A stretch of 64,000 bases of DNA. It comes from Rhodococcoides kyotonense. Its GTDB lineage: Bacteria > Actinomycetota > Actinomycetes > Mycobacteriales > Mycobacteriaceae. The translations under genes were made by a program, and so were the position numbers. The stretch covers positions 1-64,000 of the forward strand of contig NZ_LVHI01000040.1 in NCBI RefSeq assembly GCF_001645385.1, in the 5' to 3' direction. Below, in pieces: positions 8,798-17,362 of this stretch (positions are counted from its first letter, which is position 1; the number at the start of each line of letters is the position of its first letter). The notes beneath the pieces are model-generated. The model saw only the letters and a list, made by a program, of their open reading frames with translations, ran no database searches and was not told the origin of the DNA.

Positions 8798-9988
8798 GTG
8801 ACAGCCGAGTCGGATTCCGCGAGCACCGAGGACGCACGTCTCGAGGTTGCGCGGCTCGCCGCGCTCGACGCGGGAGGACTGTCCACCGAATTGCTCGGTG
8901 ACTTCCTCGAAGTTCTGACGTCAGCCGTGTCCGCAGGTAGACCGTTGACGAGGCGTCAGCTCGGCACGTTGCGCATCAAGGGTGACGCCGCCGCACGTCA
9001 GGGCGTGCCGTTGCGTGCGCTGCTCGACCTGTACCTGTCGTCGGTGTGGCGACTGTGGCGCAACCTCCCGGCGGTCCTCGACGCGGAGCACGACCCGCAG
9101 GCTGTCGTCACCGCGGGCGAGGTGATGTTGCGCGCGTCCGACGACGCGGTCGCAGAACTCGCCGAGGGTTTCCAGCTCGCGCGACGGTCGCTCGTGCGCG
9201 CGGAGGTGTCGGCTCGACGCGAGTTCGTCGACGATCTGTTGTCCGGAAGCGCCGACGTCGCCGGTGTTCTCGGCCGCGCCGAGAATTTCGGTCTCGATCT
9301 GACGGGTCCGCATTGCGTCGCTGTCGTCGCCGCCGACGACCCGTTCACGGACGCGGGATCCGCGATCGTCGACGTCGAACGTGCCGTCGAAGGCAGCAAG
9401 GGCGACGCAGGCACTCTCGTCGCCAGCAAGGAAGGCAGGCTGGTCGTCGTCTTCTCCGCGCCGGACCAGCAGGCGGTCACACACGTTCTCGACGGCCTTC
9501 GAACAGCGATCAAGCAAGCACGCGTGGACGGCGACTGGTCGCATCGCATCGGCGTCGGCCGCACCGGGAGCAGCGCTGCCGGGGTGTCGTCGTCCTATCG
9601 GGAAGCGGTCGACGCGTTGGATTTCGCGTCCAAACTGGGCATGGACGCACCCGTCGTCGACGCGCGGGAACTCCTGGTCTACCGAGTGTTGCTCGACGAC
9701 CGGCCTGCCATCACCGACCTCGTCGACACGGTGCTGACCCCCCTTCTCTCGTCACGCGGGGGTGCGGAACCGCTGCTGCAGACACTCTTCGCGTTCTTCG
9801 AATCCGGTGGCAACGCGGCCATGACGGCACGGTCCATGCATCTGTCGGTGCGCGCGGTCACCTATCGATTGGCCAGGATCGCCGAACTGACCGGGCACGA
9901 CGTCGCCGATTCGGGTGAGCGGTTCGCGCTGCAGACCGCTGTTTTCGGGGCGAGGCTGCTCGGTTGGCCGGAGAATCGACGGCTCTAG
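8798..9988 (+). CDS. PucR family transcriptional regulator
   Basis: A 396-aa regulator. The C-terminal PucR helix-turn-helix is clear: LLQTLFAFFESGGN, then TARSMHLSVRAVTYRLARI. The middle looks like the GGDEF-like domain common in this family, and the N-terminal 150 residues a helical sensory region. The start is GTG at 8798. A TATACAT element about 35 bases upstream could be a -10 box. Regulators of this family often control purine, amino-acid or CoA-ester catabolism; no obvious target is adjacent. Confidence 0.88.
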   Translation: MTAESDSASTEDARLEVARLAALDAGGLSTELLGDFLEVLTSAVSAGRPLTRRQLGTLRIKGDAAARQGVPLRALLDLYLSSVWRLWRNLPAVLDAEHDPQAVVTAGEVMLRASDDAVAELAEGFQLARRSLVRAEVSARREFVDDLLSGSADVAGVLGRAENFGLDLTGPHCVAVVAADDPFTDAGSAIVDVERAVEGSKGDAGTLVASKEGRLVVVFSAPDQQAVTHVLDGLRTAIKQARVDGDWSHRIGVGRTGSSAAGVSSSYREAVDALDFASKLGMDAPVVDARELLVYRVLLDDRPAITDLVDTVLTPLLSSRGGAEPLLQTLFAFFESGGNAAMTARSMHLSVRAVTYRLARIAELTGHDVADSGERFALQTAVFGARLLGWPENRRL

Positions 9989-10136
9989 AGCCGTCTTTGC
10001 CGGATACAGGCAAGGTAAGCGGACAAAACATGTCCAGCATCGGACGGTGTATTCCGTAACCTGCACAGGCAGAATTGGAGGAGCCGCGACGGGACGACCG
10101 TCGCAGATCGTACGATCGAAGGAGAATCCAGCAATC

Positions 10137-10292
10137 ATGGCATCTCTGACCCAGCGATTGAAGAATTTCGCGGGCAGCCCCCAGGGCCGCACTCTGATCG
10201 CCAAGGCCAAGGCCTACGCAAGCAAGCCCGAGAACCAGGCCAAGCTGAAAAGCATCGGCTCTCGAATCACAGGTAAGGACACCCGCCGATGA
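10137..10292 (+). CDS. Small basic protein, 51 aa, co-transcribed with terC
   Basis: A short lysine-rich helical protein (MASLTQRLKNF to ITGKDTRR) with a strong GAAGGAG ribosome-binding site. Its stop overlaps the TerC start in an ATGA, so the two are translationally coupled. I do not recognise a defined domain; similar small proteins occur upstream of actinobacterial membrane-protein genes. A role alongside TerC is inferred from the coupling only. Confidence 0.75.
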   Translation: MASLTQRLKNFAGSPQGRTLIAKAKAYASKPENQAKLKSIGSRITGKDTRR

Positions 10293-11278
10293 ACGTTCCC
10301 GTTTGGGCATGGGCGGCGTTTGCCGCCGTCGTCGTCATCATGCTCGCGATCGATCTCCTCGCTCACCGCGGCGCCCACATCATCGGCTTCAAGGAGGCCG
10401 CATGGTGGAGCGCGGTCTGGGTCGGTGTCGCACTCATCTTCGGCGGAGTCGTCTTCGCCACGCTCGGTACGACAGCGGGCGTCGAATACACGACGGCGTG
10501 GTTGCTCGAGAAGAGCCTGTCCGTCGACAACCTGTTCGTCTTCGCGCTGATCTTCGGCTACTTCAAGGTGCCGCGTGAGTACCAGCACCGGGTGTTGTTC
10601 TACGGCGTCGTCGGCGCTCTGATCTTCCGCGGTATCTTCCTTGCCGCCGGTGTCGCGATCGTCTCCAAGTTCACCGTCGTACTGTTCGTGTTCGCCGCGA
10701 TCCTGCTGTACAGCGCGTGGAAGCTGATGAAGGACGAGGAGGATTCCTACGATCCCAGCACGTCGCTCGCAGTTCGACTGCTCCGCAAGGTGGTTCCCGT
10801 CCGCGACGAGTACGCCGGTACGAAGTTCTTCGTCATGGAAGCAGGCAAGCGCGTTGCGACGCCACTGCTCGCGGTCGTCGTAGCCATCGAGGCTGCGGAC
10901 CTCGTGTTCGCCGTCGACAGTGTTCCGGCCGTTCTCGCGGTCAGCGACGATCCGTTCATCGTGTACTCGTCGAACGCGTTCGCGATCCTCGGACTCCGCG
11001 CTCTGTACTTCCTGTTGTCCGGTCTGCTCGACAAGTTCCACTACCTGTCCAAGGGCCTTGCGATCATCCTCGGCTTCATCGGCGTGAAGCTGATCCTGCA
11101 GGCGAGCCACAAGGTCATCAGCACGTCCATCCCCGAGATCCCGTCGGTGGTGAGCCTCGTGGTGATCGTGGTGGTGCTCGCAGGTTCGATCATCCTCAGC
11201 ATGAAGCGGCCGCCGAAGGAGGAGCCGGACGAGGTTCAGGCGGCACCGGATCAGCCGACCCTCACCAAGGACGACTGA
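10289..11278 (+). CDS. TerC family integral membrane protein
   Basis: A 329-aa protein with about eight or nine membrane segments. TerC-family acidic motifs are visible in membrane segments: EKSLSVDNLFVFAL and later AADLVFAVDSVPA, whose Asp/Glu residues are implicated in metal binding. The family includes manganese exporters (Alx/MntP-linked) and tellurite-resistance proteins. The C-terminal 25 residues are a polar, Pro/Glu-rich tail. It is coupled by ATGA to the preceding small gene and ends at a strong terminator. Metal efflux linked to secreted-enzyme metalation is plausible, not shown. Confidence 0.9.
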   Translation: MNVPVWAWAAFAAVVVIMLAIDLLAHRGAHIIGFKEAAWWSAVWVGVALIFGGVVFATLGTTAGVEYTTAWLLEKSLSVDNLFVFALIFGYFKVPREYQHRVLFYGVVGALIFRGIFLAAGVAIVSKFTVVLFVFAAILLYSAWKLMKDEEDSYDPSTSLAVRLLRKVVPVRDEYAGTKFFVMEAGKRVATPLLAVVVAIEAADLVFAVDSVPAVLAVSDDPFIVYSSNAFAILGLRALYFLLSGLLDKFHYLSKGLAIILGFIGVKLILQASHKVISTSIPEIPSVVSLVVIVVVLAGSIILSMKRPPKEEPDEVQAAPDQPTLTKDD

Positions 11279-11294
11279 CCACTCTCTCACCGAC

Positions 11295-11332
11295 ACGCGG
11301 CCTCGCAGCCTTCATCGGCTGCGAGGCCGCGT
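11295..11332 (+). terminator. Rho-independent terminator after terC
   Basis: A perfect 16-bp stem (left arm 11295-11310, right arm 11317-11332) with loop TTCATC is followed by GTTTTGTT. The T-run also contains the -35 element of the dps promoter. Confidence 0.93.
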
Positions 11333-11358
11333 GTTTTGTTCGATTCGAGCACGGGTAG
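11333..11358 (+). promoter_or_regulatory. SigF/SigB-type promoter candidate of dps
   Basis: GTTT (11333-11336), 16 bases, then GGGTAG (11353-11358). The dps ATG follows 9 bases after the -10, so the transcript would be leaderless or nearly so. This matches the mycobacterial SigF consensus and fits a stress-induced Dps. Confidence 0.75.
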
Positions 11359-11367
11359 TCGACCCCC

Positions 11368-11916
11368 ATGACAAATTCGAACTCGTACACCGTTCCAGGA
11401 ATGAGCACCGACGACGGCGCCCGTGTCGCGACCCTGCTGCAGGATCGCCTCAACGCGTTCAACGACCTGCACCTGACGCTGAAGCACATCCACTGGAATG
11501 TGGTGGGTCCCAACTTCATCGCAGTGCACGAGATGCTCGATCCACAGGTCGAAGCGGTACGAGGTTTCGCCGACGAGGTTGCAGAACGCATCGCGACGCT
11601 CGGATCTTCGGCGCTGGGCACTCCGGGAACGATCGTGAATCAGCGTTCGTGGGACGACTACTCCATCGGACGCGCATCGGCGATCGAACACCTCGGGGCA
11701 CTCGACCTCGTCTACGTCGGCGTCATCGAGGACACCAGGAAGGCCATCGAGGAGATCGGCAAGATCGACCCGATCACCGAGGACCTGTTGATCGGTCAGA
11801 GCGGTCAGTTGGAGCTCTTCCACTGGTTCGTCCGCGCACACCTCGAGAACTCCGGCGGACAGCTCTCCACCGCAGGCGCTACGAGCGAGAAGCAGGCGGC
11901 GAGCGACGCAGGCTGA
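11368..11916 (+). CDS. dps: Dps family DNA-binding ferritin-like protein
   Basis: A 182-aa miniferritin that oxidises and stores iron with H2O2 and protects DNA. The inter-subunit ferroxidase ligands have canonical spacing: His42 (HIHWN), His54, Asp69 and Glu73. The N-terminal (NSNSYTVPG) and C-terminal tails are short and not strongly basic. The ATG has no clear ribosome-binding site, which fits the leaderless promoter predicted upstream. It stands alone between two strong terminators. Confidence 0.93.
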   Translation: MTNSNSYTVPGMSTDDGARVATLLQDRLNAFNDLHLTLKHIHWNVVGPNFIAVHEMLDPQVEAVRGFADEVAERIATLGSSALGTPGTIVNQRSWDDYSIGRASAIEHLGALDLVYVGVIEDTRKAIEEIGKIDPITEDLLIGQSGQLELFHWFVRAHLENSGGQLSTAGATSEKQAASDAG

Positions 11917-11940
11917 TCCGCAGGCTCAGAACGGTTGTCA

Positions 11941-11978
11941 CGCCCCTGTCCCGGTTCTCGCGAACCGGGACAGGGGCG
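11941..11978 (+). terminator. Rho-independent terminator after dps
   Basis: A perfect 17-bp stem (11941-11957 and 11962-11978) with loop TCGC is followed by ATTTTTT, a textbook strong terminator. Confidence 0.95.
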
Positions 11979-11993
11979 ATTTTTTGTCGCGTG

Positions 11994-12019
11994 GTTTGAA
12001 GCACAGCGGACGAGGGTAG
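11994..12019 (+). promoter_or_regulatory. SigF/SigB-type promoter candidate upstream of the DUF6131 gene
   Basis: GTTT (11994-11997, within GGTTT), 16 bases, then GGGTAG (12014-12019). The geometry equals the dps promoter 660 bases upstream, but the next gene begins about 250 bases downstream. It therefore drives a long leader or an unseen small RNA. Confidence 0.6.
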
Positions 12020-12030
12020 TCGCGACTACC
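12015..12030. repeat. 16-bp perfect palindrome overlapping a -10 box
   Basis: GGTAGTCGCGACTACC is perfectly self-complementary and overlaps the GGGTAG of the predicted promoter. It could be an operator for a dimeric regulator, or chance symmetry around the -10. Confidence 0.5.
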
Positions 12031-12272
12031 GGCGTCAGCGTCGGTGCAGGAAACGATCACCCTTCTGTGCGTTGCCCCAACGGCGCACGTGAGGTCGTTT
12101 CGTGGTCGGCTCAGATCGGCTATCGGAAAGGCAGCGACTGTGATGGATCCGAAATCTTCGGCAGCACCGTAGATTTCAGCCGAATCACGGTAGGTTTGTC
12201 AGCGATTGGCGATCGACGCAGATCAACTGGTGGCCGCTGGTAGCGGCCCACAATCGAAAAGAGGGAACCACA

Positions 12273-12428
12273 GTGATCGTCCTAGGAATCATCCTCGCAC
12301 TCATCGGCTTCTTGGCGTCGATACAGATCCTCTGGATCATCGGCATCGTGCTGATCGTCGTCGGCGCAATCCTTACGTTGCTCGGAACCGCCGGTCGCGC
12401 GGTCGGCGGTCGCAAGACGTGGTATTGA
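12273..12428 (+). CDS. DUF6131 family small membrane protein
   Basis: A 51-aa protein starting MIVLGIILALIGF with two hydrophobic segments and ending GGRKTWY. This pattern matches the actinobacterial DUF6131 family. The GTG start at 12273 has an AGAGGGA ribosome-binding site about 9 bases upstream. It ends just before a perfect bidirectional terminator. Function is unknown; the upstream promoter suggests stress induction. Confidence 0.8.
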   Translation: MIVLGIILALIGFLASIQILWIIGIVLIVVGAILTLLGTAGRAVGGRKTWY

Positions 12429-12440
12429 CCTTCGGGCACT

Positions 12441-12479
12441 GAAAACGGCCTCGACGCGTTCCGCGTCGAGGCCGTTTTC
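12441..12479. terminator. Bidirectional rho-independent terminator
   Basis: A perfect 18-bp stem, GAAAACGGCCTCGACGCG and its complement, with a 3-base loop and A/T tails on both sides. It separates the convergent DUF6131 and SRPBCC genes. Confidence 0.93.
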
Positions 12480-12489
12480 ATGCGCGCCG

Positions 12490-12924
12490 CTACAACGCTT
12501 CGAGCACTTCGGTCATCGTCGGCACCACCTGATTGCCGACCCGTTCGAAAGCGAGCTTGGCCAGCGGGTCGGCAAGCTTCGCTGCGCCGTTGAAGGTGAT
12601 GTCCGCGATGTACGTGATCTCGGTCGAATCGGGACCGGACGTCGCGAACGACAGGTCGTCGACCGATCGCGCCGTCTTGTTGGTTCCCTGGAACACAACC
12701 CTGTTCGGCTGGTCTTCCATCATTCGGTAGGTGAGTTCGGTACCGATTCCGAACAGCTTCGATTCGTTGTGCCATTCGGTGCCGACACCGATGGGACCTG
12801 GCGTCGACTGCACGCACTTCTGCGTTCCTGGATCCCAGTGCTCTGCGTGCGCGAAGTCTCGCAGGTACGAGACCACGATGTCGATGGGCTTGCGGACTAC
12901 GAATGTTCGTCGAACTTCGACCAT
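12490..12924 (-). CDS. SRPBCC family protein (START-like)
   Basis: A 144-aa protein of the polyketide-cyclase/START-like fold: MVEVRRTFVVRKPI at the N-terminus, then an HWDPGTQKC segment, and a C-terminal helix (about 115-144). Proteins of this fold bind lipids or aromatic ligands; no catalytic residues can be assigned. The ATG at 12924 was chosen; GAAAGG lies upstream. A weak stress-type promoter (GTGT, 16 bases, GGGTAG at 12962-12987 on the minus strand) lies about 40 bases further up. Confidence 0.82.
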   Translation of the reverse strand: MVEVRRTFVVRKPIDIVVSYLRDFAHAEHWDPGTQKCVQSTPGPIGVGTEWHNESKLFGIGTELTYRMMEDQPNRVVFQGTNKTARSVDDLSFATSGPDSTEITYIADITFNGAAKLADPLAKLAFERVGNQVVPTMTEVLEAL

Positions 12925-12961
12925 GGAGTGCCTTTCGCAGGAAGTCGGTGCCAGCACGCGG

Positions 12962-12987
12962 CTACCCGTTGCGTCATGGCCTCACAC
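12962..12987 (-). promoter_or_regulatory. Weak SigF/SigB-type promoter candidate (SRPBCC gene)
   Basis: Minus-strand GTGT, 16 bases, GGGTAG. The -35 has one mismatch to GTTT. Unlike most sites in the window it would leave a leader of about 30-40 bases with a ribosome-binding site. Confidence 0.35.
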
Positions 12988-13007
12988 ACCGATACTCGTG
13001 TGCGCCT

Positions 13008-14030
13008 TCACTTCTGCGCGGCAGACCACCCGAGCTTCGGGCCAAGGTTCTCGGCGATGTCGGTCAGGATCTGCACGTAGTCGTCGTGCTCGAAGCTGAA
13101 CGGTAAGGCGAAGGCCACCTCGTCGACTTCTCGAAAGGCTTTGCCGGCGTACAGCATGTCGGCGATCTCGTCGGACGTTCCGACGAGATCAGGGGCGAAC
13201 ATCATGCGTGCGGGACCCTGGGGCTGCAGAGTTCGCTCGAATCTGCTCCGGGCGTACTCCCGATACTTCGAGACCTGCGCCGACGTAGCCGAGTCGGTCG
13301 GAACGACGACGAGCCCCTGCGACACCCGGGCACTGCCACCATCCGGATGGTGTTCGCGGAACCGCATGATGTGCGAGAACTGGATGTCGTCGAAATCCGT
13401 CGACTCCTCCGCCTTCACCACACTGCTGACGAGGAGGTTCATCGCGGCATCTCCTGCCCACTGTGCCGACCGTACGCTCGCGCCTCCGTACCACATTCGA
13501 CGACGCAGACCGGGCGAGTGCGGTTGCACCCGGTCCGAGAACTGCTCGATCCCCTGCGTACCACTCCAGTCCGAGACCGGCAGCCCCTCGACGGCTCGCA
13601 GCAGCCGATTCACCCGCTCGTACCCGAAATCCTCGACGTCCGCCGTCTCCGGGTACAGCGCTGCCTTGACCCGTTCGTACTGCATGGGAACGCCGACACT
13701 GACACCGGCATTGAGTCGGCCGCCGCACAGAACGTCGACGGTTGCATAGTCCTCGGCCAGGCGGATCGGGTTCTCCCATCCCAGCGGCGTGACCGCTGTA
13801 CCGAGCTCGATCCGCGACGTGCGTTGCGACGCGGCGGCCATGACGGCGATCGGCGACGAGATGCCGAACTGCAGGTGCCGGTGCCTCAGCCACGCACTGT
13901 CGAAGCCGAGCCGCTCCCCCAGCTCGATGATCTCCAATGTCGAGCGGTGGCCGCGCCCCGGGTCCTGCTCGTCGAACAACCCGATGGTCAGAAATCCCAA
14001 CTTGCGCAGCGGTATCGAGCGTTCGGGCAT
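13008..14030 (-). CDS. LLM class flavin-dependent oxidoreductase
   Basis: A 340-aa luciferase-like (TIM-barrel) flavin enzyme using FMN or F420. Visible features are the first beta strand KLGFLTIGLFDEQDPGRG, a GFDSAWLRHRH segment, and TSRIELGTAVTPLGWENP, typical of the alkanal-monooxygenase-like group. The start at 14030 fits the family. It is transcribed away from the aminotransferase gene and stands alone. The substrate cannot be assigned. Confidence 0.85.
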   Translation of the reverse strand: MPERSIPLRKLGFLTIGLFDEQDPGRGHRSTLEIIELGERLGFDSAWLRHRHLQFGISSPIAVMAAASQRTSRIELGTAVTPLGWENPIRLAEDYATVDVLCGGRLNAGVSVGVPMQYERVKAALYPETADVEDFGYERVNRLLRAVEGLPVSDWSGTQGIEQFSDRVQPHSPGLRRRMWYGGASVRSAQWAGDAAMNLLVSSVVKAEESTDFDDIQFSHIMRFREHHPDGGSARVSQGLVVVPTDSATSAQVSKYREYARSRFERTLQPQGPARMMFAPDLVGTSDEIADMLYAGKAFREVDEVAFALPFSFEHDDYVQILTDIAENLGPKLGWSAAQK

Positions 14031-14152
14031 GAAGGTCTCCGTGTCACGAAAAGAGATGCGAGTCGAACCGCCATGCTATTTCACCTTCGCCGAGGACGTC
14101 GACGCACCGCGGGACTACCATGGCGTCGACGAACCGACGAAGGACGCCGCCC

Positions 14153-15511
14153 ATGACTCTGGACTTCGACGCACGAGATCACCTGTGGATGCATTTCGCC
14201 CGCATGGGTTCGTTCCAGGACAGGGACGTCCCCGTCATCACCAGGGGCGAGGGCAGTTACATCTACGACTCCCGTGGTCGCAGAATTCTGGACGGCTTGT
14301 CCGCGTTGTTCGTCGTGCAGGTGGGCCACGGACGCCGAGAACTCGCCGAGGTGGCGGCCGCGCAAGCAGCCGAGCTGGCGTACTTCCCCGTGTGGGGTTA
14401 CGCGACGCCGCCCGCACTGGAGCTCGCCGAGAGGCTGGCGACCTACACACCCGGAGACCTGAATCGCGTCTTCTTCACCACGGGTGGCGGCGAAGCCGTC
14501 GAGAGTGCATGGAAAGTCGCCAAGCAGCATTTCAAACTCGTCGGAAAACCGTTGAAACACAAGGTGATCAGCAGGGCGACGGCGTACCACGGCACGACGC
14601 ACGGAGCTCTGGCCATCACCGGGGTGCCTGCGATGAAACAGGCCTTCGAACCGTTGGCTCCTGGCGGCTTTCGGGCAGCGAACACCAACTTCTATCGGGC
14701 GGAAGCACATTCGGACGATCGCGAGGCGCACGCACTGTGGGCGGCAGACCGTGTCGAGGAAGCTATTCTGTTCGAGGGACCGGAGACCGTCGCCGCCGTC
14801 TTCGTCGAGCCGGTGCAGAACTCCGGTGGATGCCTGACCGCGCCGACCTCGTATTTCCGGCGCCTGCGCGAGATCTGCGACAAGTACGACGTCTTGCTGG
14901 TATCCGACGAGGTGATCTGCGCGTTCGGCCGTCACGGAACCATGTTCGCGTGCACCAAGTTCGGCTACACACCCGATATCATCACGTGCGCGAAAGGCAT
15001 GTCGTCCGGGTATGGACCCATCGGCGCGATGATTGCGTCCGAGCGGGTCGTCGAACCGTTCCTGGCGGACACGACCACGTCGTTCACGCACGGCTACACC
15101 TTCGGGGGACATCCGGTGTCGGCGGCGGTGTCACTGGCGAATCTCGACATATTCGAACGAGAGAAGCTCAACCAGCACGTACTCGACAACGAGGACAGGT
15201 TCGAGAAGACCCTCGGTAAGTTGCTCGACCTTCCCGTCGTGGGCGACGTGCGCGGCGACGGCTACTTCTGGGCCGTCGAACTCGTCACCGACAAGGCAAC
15301 CAAAGGCCGACTCGACGCGGCCCAGCGAGAACGCGTCGTCAAACAGTTTCTGCCATCGGCGTTGTTCGACGCCGGTTTGTACTGCCGTCCCGACGACCGC
15401 GGTGACGCCGTGATTCAGGTGGCGCCACCGCTGACGTGCGGGCAAGCAGAGTTCGACGAGATGGAGCAGATACTGCGCGACGTCCTGATCAGGACCGAGC
15501 AGCTGCTCTGA
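14153..15511 (+). CDS. Class III aminotransferase (omega-amino acid:pyruvate type)
   Basis: A PLP transaminase of 452 aa. Fold-type I class III signatures are present: TTGGGEAVESAWK around 109, the cofactor Asp252 in SDEV, and the Schiff-base Lys281 in CAKGMSSGYGP. Length and motifs resemble Rv3329-like aminotransferases. An AAGGA ribosome-binding site favours the ATG at 14153; the frame is open to an ATG at 14120. It converges with the broken oxidoreductase gene with only one base between the stops. Confidence 0.88.
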   Translation: MTLDFDARDHLWMHFARMGSFQDRDVPVITRGEGSYIYDSRGRRILDGLSALFVVQVGHGRRELAEVAAAQAAELAYFPVWGYATPPALELAERLATYTPGDLNRVFFTTGGGEAVESAWKVAKQHFKLVGKPLKHKVISRATAYHGTTHGALAITGVPAMKQAFEPLAPGGFRAANTNFYRAEAHSDDREAHALWAADRVEEAILFEGPETVAAVFVEPVQNSGGCLTAPTSYFRRLREICDKYDVLLVSDEVICAFGRHGTMFACTKFGYTPDIITCAKGMSSGYGPIGAMIASERVVEPFLADTTTSFTHGYTFGGHPVSAAVSLANLDIFEREKLNQHVLDNEDRFEKTLGKLLDLPVVGDVRGDGYFWAVELVTDKATKGRLDAAQRERVVKQFLPSALFDAGLYCRPDDRGDAVIQVAPPLTCGQAEFDEMEQILRDVLIRTEQLL

Positions 15512-15512
15512 G

Positions 15513-16544
15513 TCAGGACGACGGTAGCTCGATCACCTGTCCGGTCTCGGCGGCACGTCGCGCCACGTCGAGCACCTCGAGGGTGTGAATGGCCTCCGAC
15601 GCCGGTACCGGCTGCGGCCCTTCGCCACGCACCGCTGCGGCGAACGCACTGTAGTAGTCCTGGTAGCTGCCCTGCTCCGACGGGACCTTTCGGGCGCCGG
15701 CGTCGGTATACAGAGTGCCCCAACGGTCTTCGAGCTCGTACCCCCACGATTCGGGATCGTCCACCGGCCTGCGTCCGGCGAAGATCGACTGTGCCTGGAC
15801 GTCGGTTCCGTCGGAGTAGAAGCTGCCGTCGGTTCCGTACACGCGTAGCTGACGGGCCTGGAAGCGATTGATCTTGGTCGCCGAGACGGTGGAGTGCACA
15901 CCGCTTGCATGGTCGATGTCGACGACGAAGGCACTGTCCGTGCGCTGGTCACCGTCGCCGACCCAGTCCATCCGCGCATAGACCGACGTCGCCCTTCCGA
16001 ACAGCCAAAGCACCTGGTCGACGAGGTGTGAGCCCAGGTCTCGAAGCAATCCGCCGGTCGGCCCCAACTCGAGCGTGGACGGCTCGTCCAGATCGAAGCG
16101 CGATTCGATGCGCCAGACACGACCGAGTTCTCCGCGATCGATCACGGCGCGCAGGGTCCTGATGTCCGCATCCCATCGGCGGTTCTAAAAGACACTGAGG
16201 AGCAACCCCGCCTTGTCTGCAGCCTCGACGAGATCGAGTCCGCCCTGCGGGTCCGGCGCGAACGGCTTGTCGGCGACGACATGCACACCGCGAGACAGTG
16301 CTTCGAGGACCAACTCGCGACGCGTCTCCGGCGGCGTCGTGATCGTGACTGCGTCGACACCCGCGTCGATGAGTTCACCGAGACTCTGGAACACAGGAGT
16401 GCCCGGCACGTCGCTCTGGACCTGGGCAGCACGCTCCGGCGACCGTGTCACGATGCCGACGAGTTCCACACCCTCGGCGGCTTGGACGAAGGGCACGTGA
16501 AAGTACCGACCACCGACTCCGTACCCGACAACTCCGATGCGCAC
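15513..16544 (-). pseudogene. Gfo/Idh/MocA oxidoreductase interrupted by an in-frame amber codon
   Basis: The frame reads as one NAD(P)-dependent sugar or inositol oxidoreductase of 343 codons. The Rossmann motif GVVGYGVGG is at the N-terminus, the conserved EKP-like lysine in VADKPFAPDP, and a C-terminal domain with GGLLRDLGSHLVDQ. It is interrupted by a TAG (plus-strand 16185-16187) in the context SVF-stop-NRRWD. Homologues usually have Gln there (QNRRWD), so a single CAG to TAG change explains the break. The two halves are 119 aa (16185-16544) and, from a possible internal ATG, 210 aa (15513-16145). Everything else looks intact, so the lesion is recent, or the codon is read through, or it is a sequencing error. 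Confidence 0.85.
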
Positions 16545-16773
16545 CGCGCCCTCCTCGGTCTCCGAACGTATTTGTTAAGACAACCGCACACATTACACAG
16601 TCGATACGGCCTCGAATCGACGTGCGAGTAGCCGGAATCGGCCTCGGGCCGTCCATGGTGGCGGCGCCGAAAGCCCCCGTCGAATTCGCACCACCGAAAG
16701 AGCAAACGGGCTCGGAGCCGGGTTGTCTGTGCTTCAATCGGGAAGCGGTACGAATTCCGAGGGGCGAATCGAC

Positions 16774-17358
16774 ATGATTGTTGCAGTGAAATCGTCGGAA
16801 CAGCATTACGCGTGGGGAGTCGCGTTGATGTCGTCACTGGCGGTGACCGGCATTGTGCAGAAGGTCGTCGCACTGGCCACGCTGGCCATGGCGGTGGTCG
16901 TCACGTTGGAAATGGCTTTCGGTTACGGGGCGACGACGCCGATCCCGTCGGGCGTGCAGTGGGCGTCGATGATCGCCGCGTACATCATGGGTGCCTTTTG
17001 GATGTTCGGCCCGTGGCCGACATTGAAGCAAGCGTTCGCATTCGTCATGATCGCCGATCTCGCTATCTTCTCGGCGACCATGGTGGCGGACTTTCCACCC
17101 GAGATAACCCTCGGAAAGACTGCGTTCCTGATCGAACTCGGAATGTTCGTCGGCTTCTTCTTCGAACGGTGGATGCTCGCAACTCACGTCGTGTTCTGCA
17201 TTCTCGCCGCGACAGTCATCGCCGTGTACGTCGTGAAGTACGAGGGCGTGTCCGTGCTGATGGCAATCGTCGTCTGGTCGCCGGTCGTGGTCTCGATCGG
17301 GGGCTTCGCGCTGTTACTCCACTTCGCTGCACGGTCCATGCGCCTCGAGTTCGAATAG
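16774..17358 (+). CDS. Multi-pass membrane protein, sensor-like without output domain
   Basis: A 194-aa protein with about six membrane segments after a short polar start (MIVAVKSSEQHYAWG). The layout, a HYxW N-terminus, a WPTLKQA loop and then paired helices, resembles the N-terminal membrane sensor of actinobacterial GGDEF proteins as I recall them. The frame ends directly after the last helix with RSMRLEFE and no GGDEF domain follows. A GAGGGG ribosome-binding site supports the ATG at 16774. It converges with the sirtuin gene. Function is unknown. Confidence 0.7.
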   Translation: MIVAVKSSEQHYAWGVALMSSLAVTGIVQKVVALATLAMAVVVTLEMAFGYGATTPIPSGVQWASMIAAYIMGAFWMFGPWPTLKQAFAFVMIADLAIFSATMVADFPPEITLGKTAFLIELGMFVGFFFERWMLATHVVFCILAATVIAVYVVKYEGVSVLMAIVVWSPVVVSIGGFALLLHFAARSMRLEFE

Positions 17359-17362
17359 GCCG

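Larger units (their letters stand above)
11979..12272. other. Intergenic stretch between the dps terminator and the DUF6131 gene
   Basis: About 290 bases without a convincing gene. It holds a stress-type promoter (11994-12019), a 16-bp perfect palindrome (12015-12030) overlapping its -10 box, and otherwise no structure I can name. Short open frames here have no ribosome-binding sites or family features. The leader to the DUF6131 GTG would be about 245 bases. Confidence 0.5.

Noticed and set aside
11935-12243. A 102-codon plus-strand frame across the DUF6131 leader
   Set aside because: It includes the dps terminator and promoter, with no ribosome-binding site or domain.
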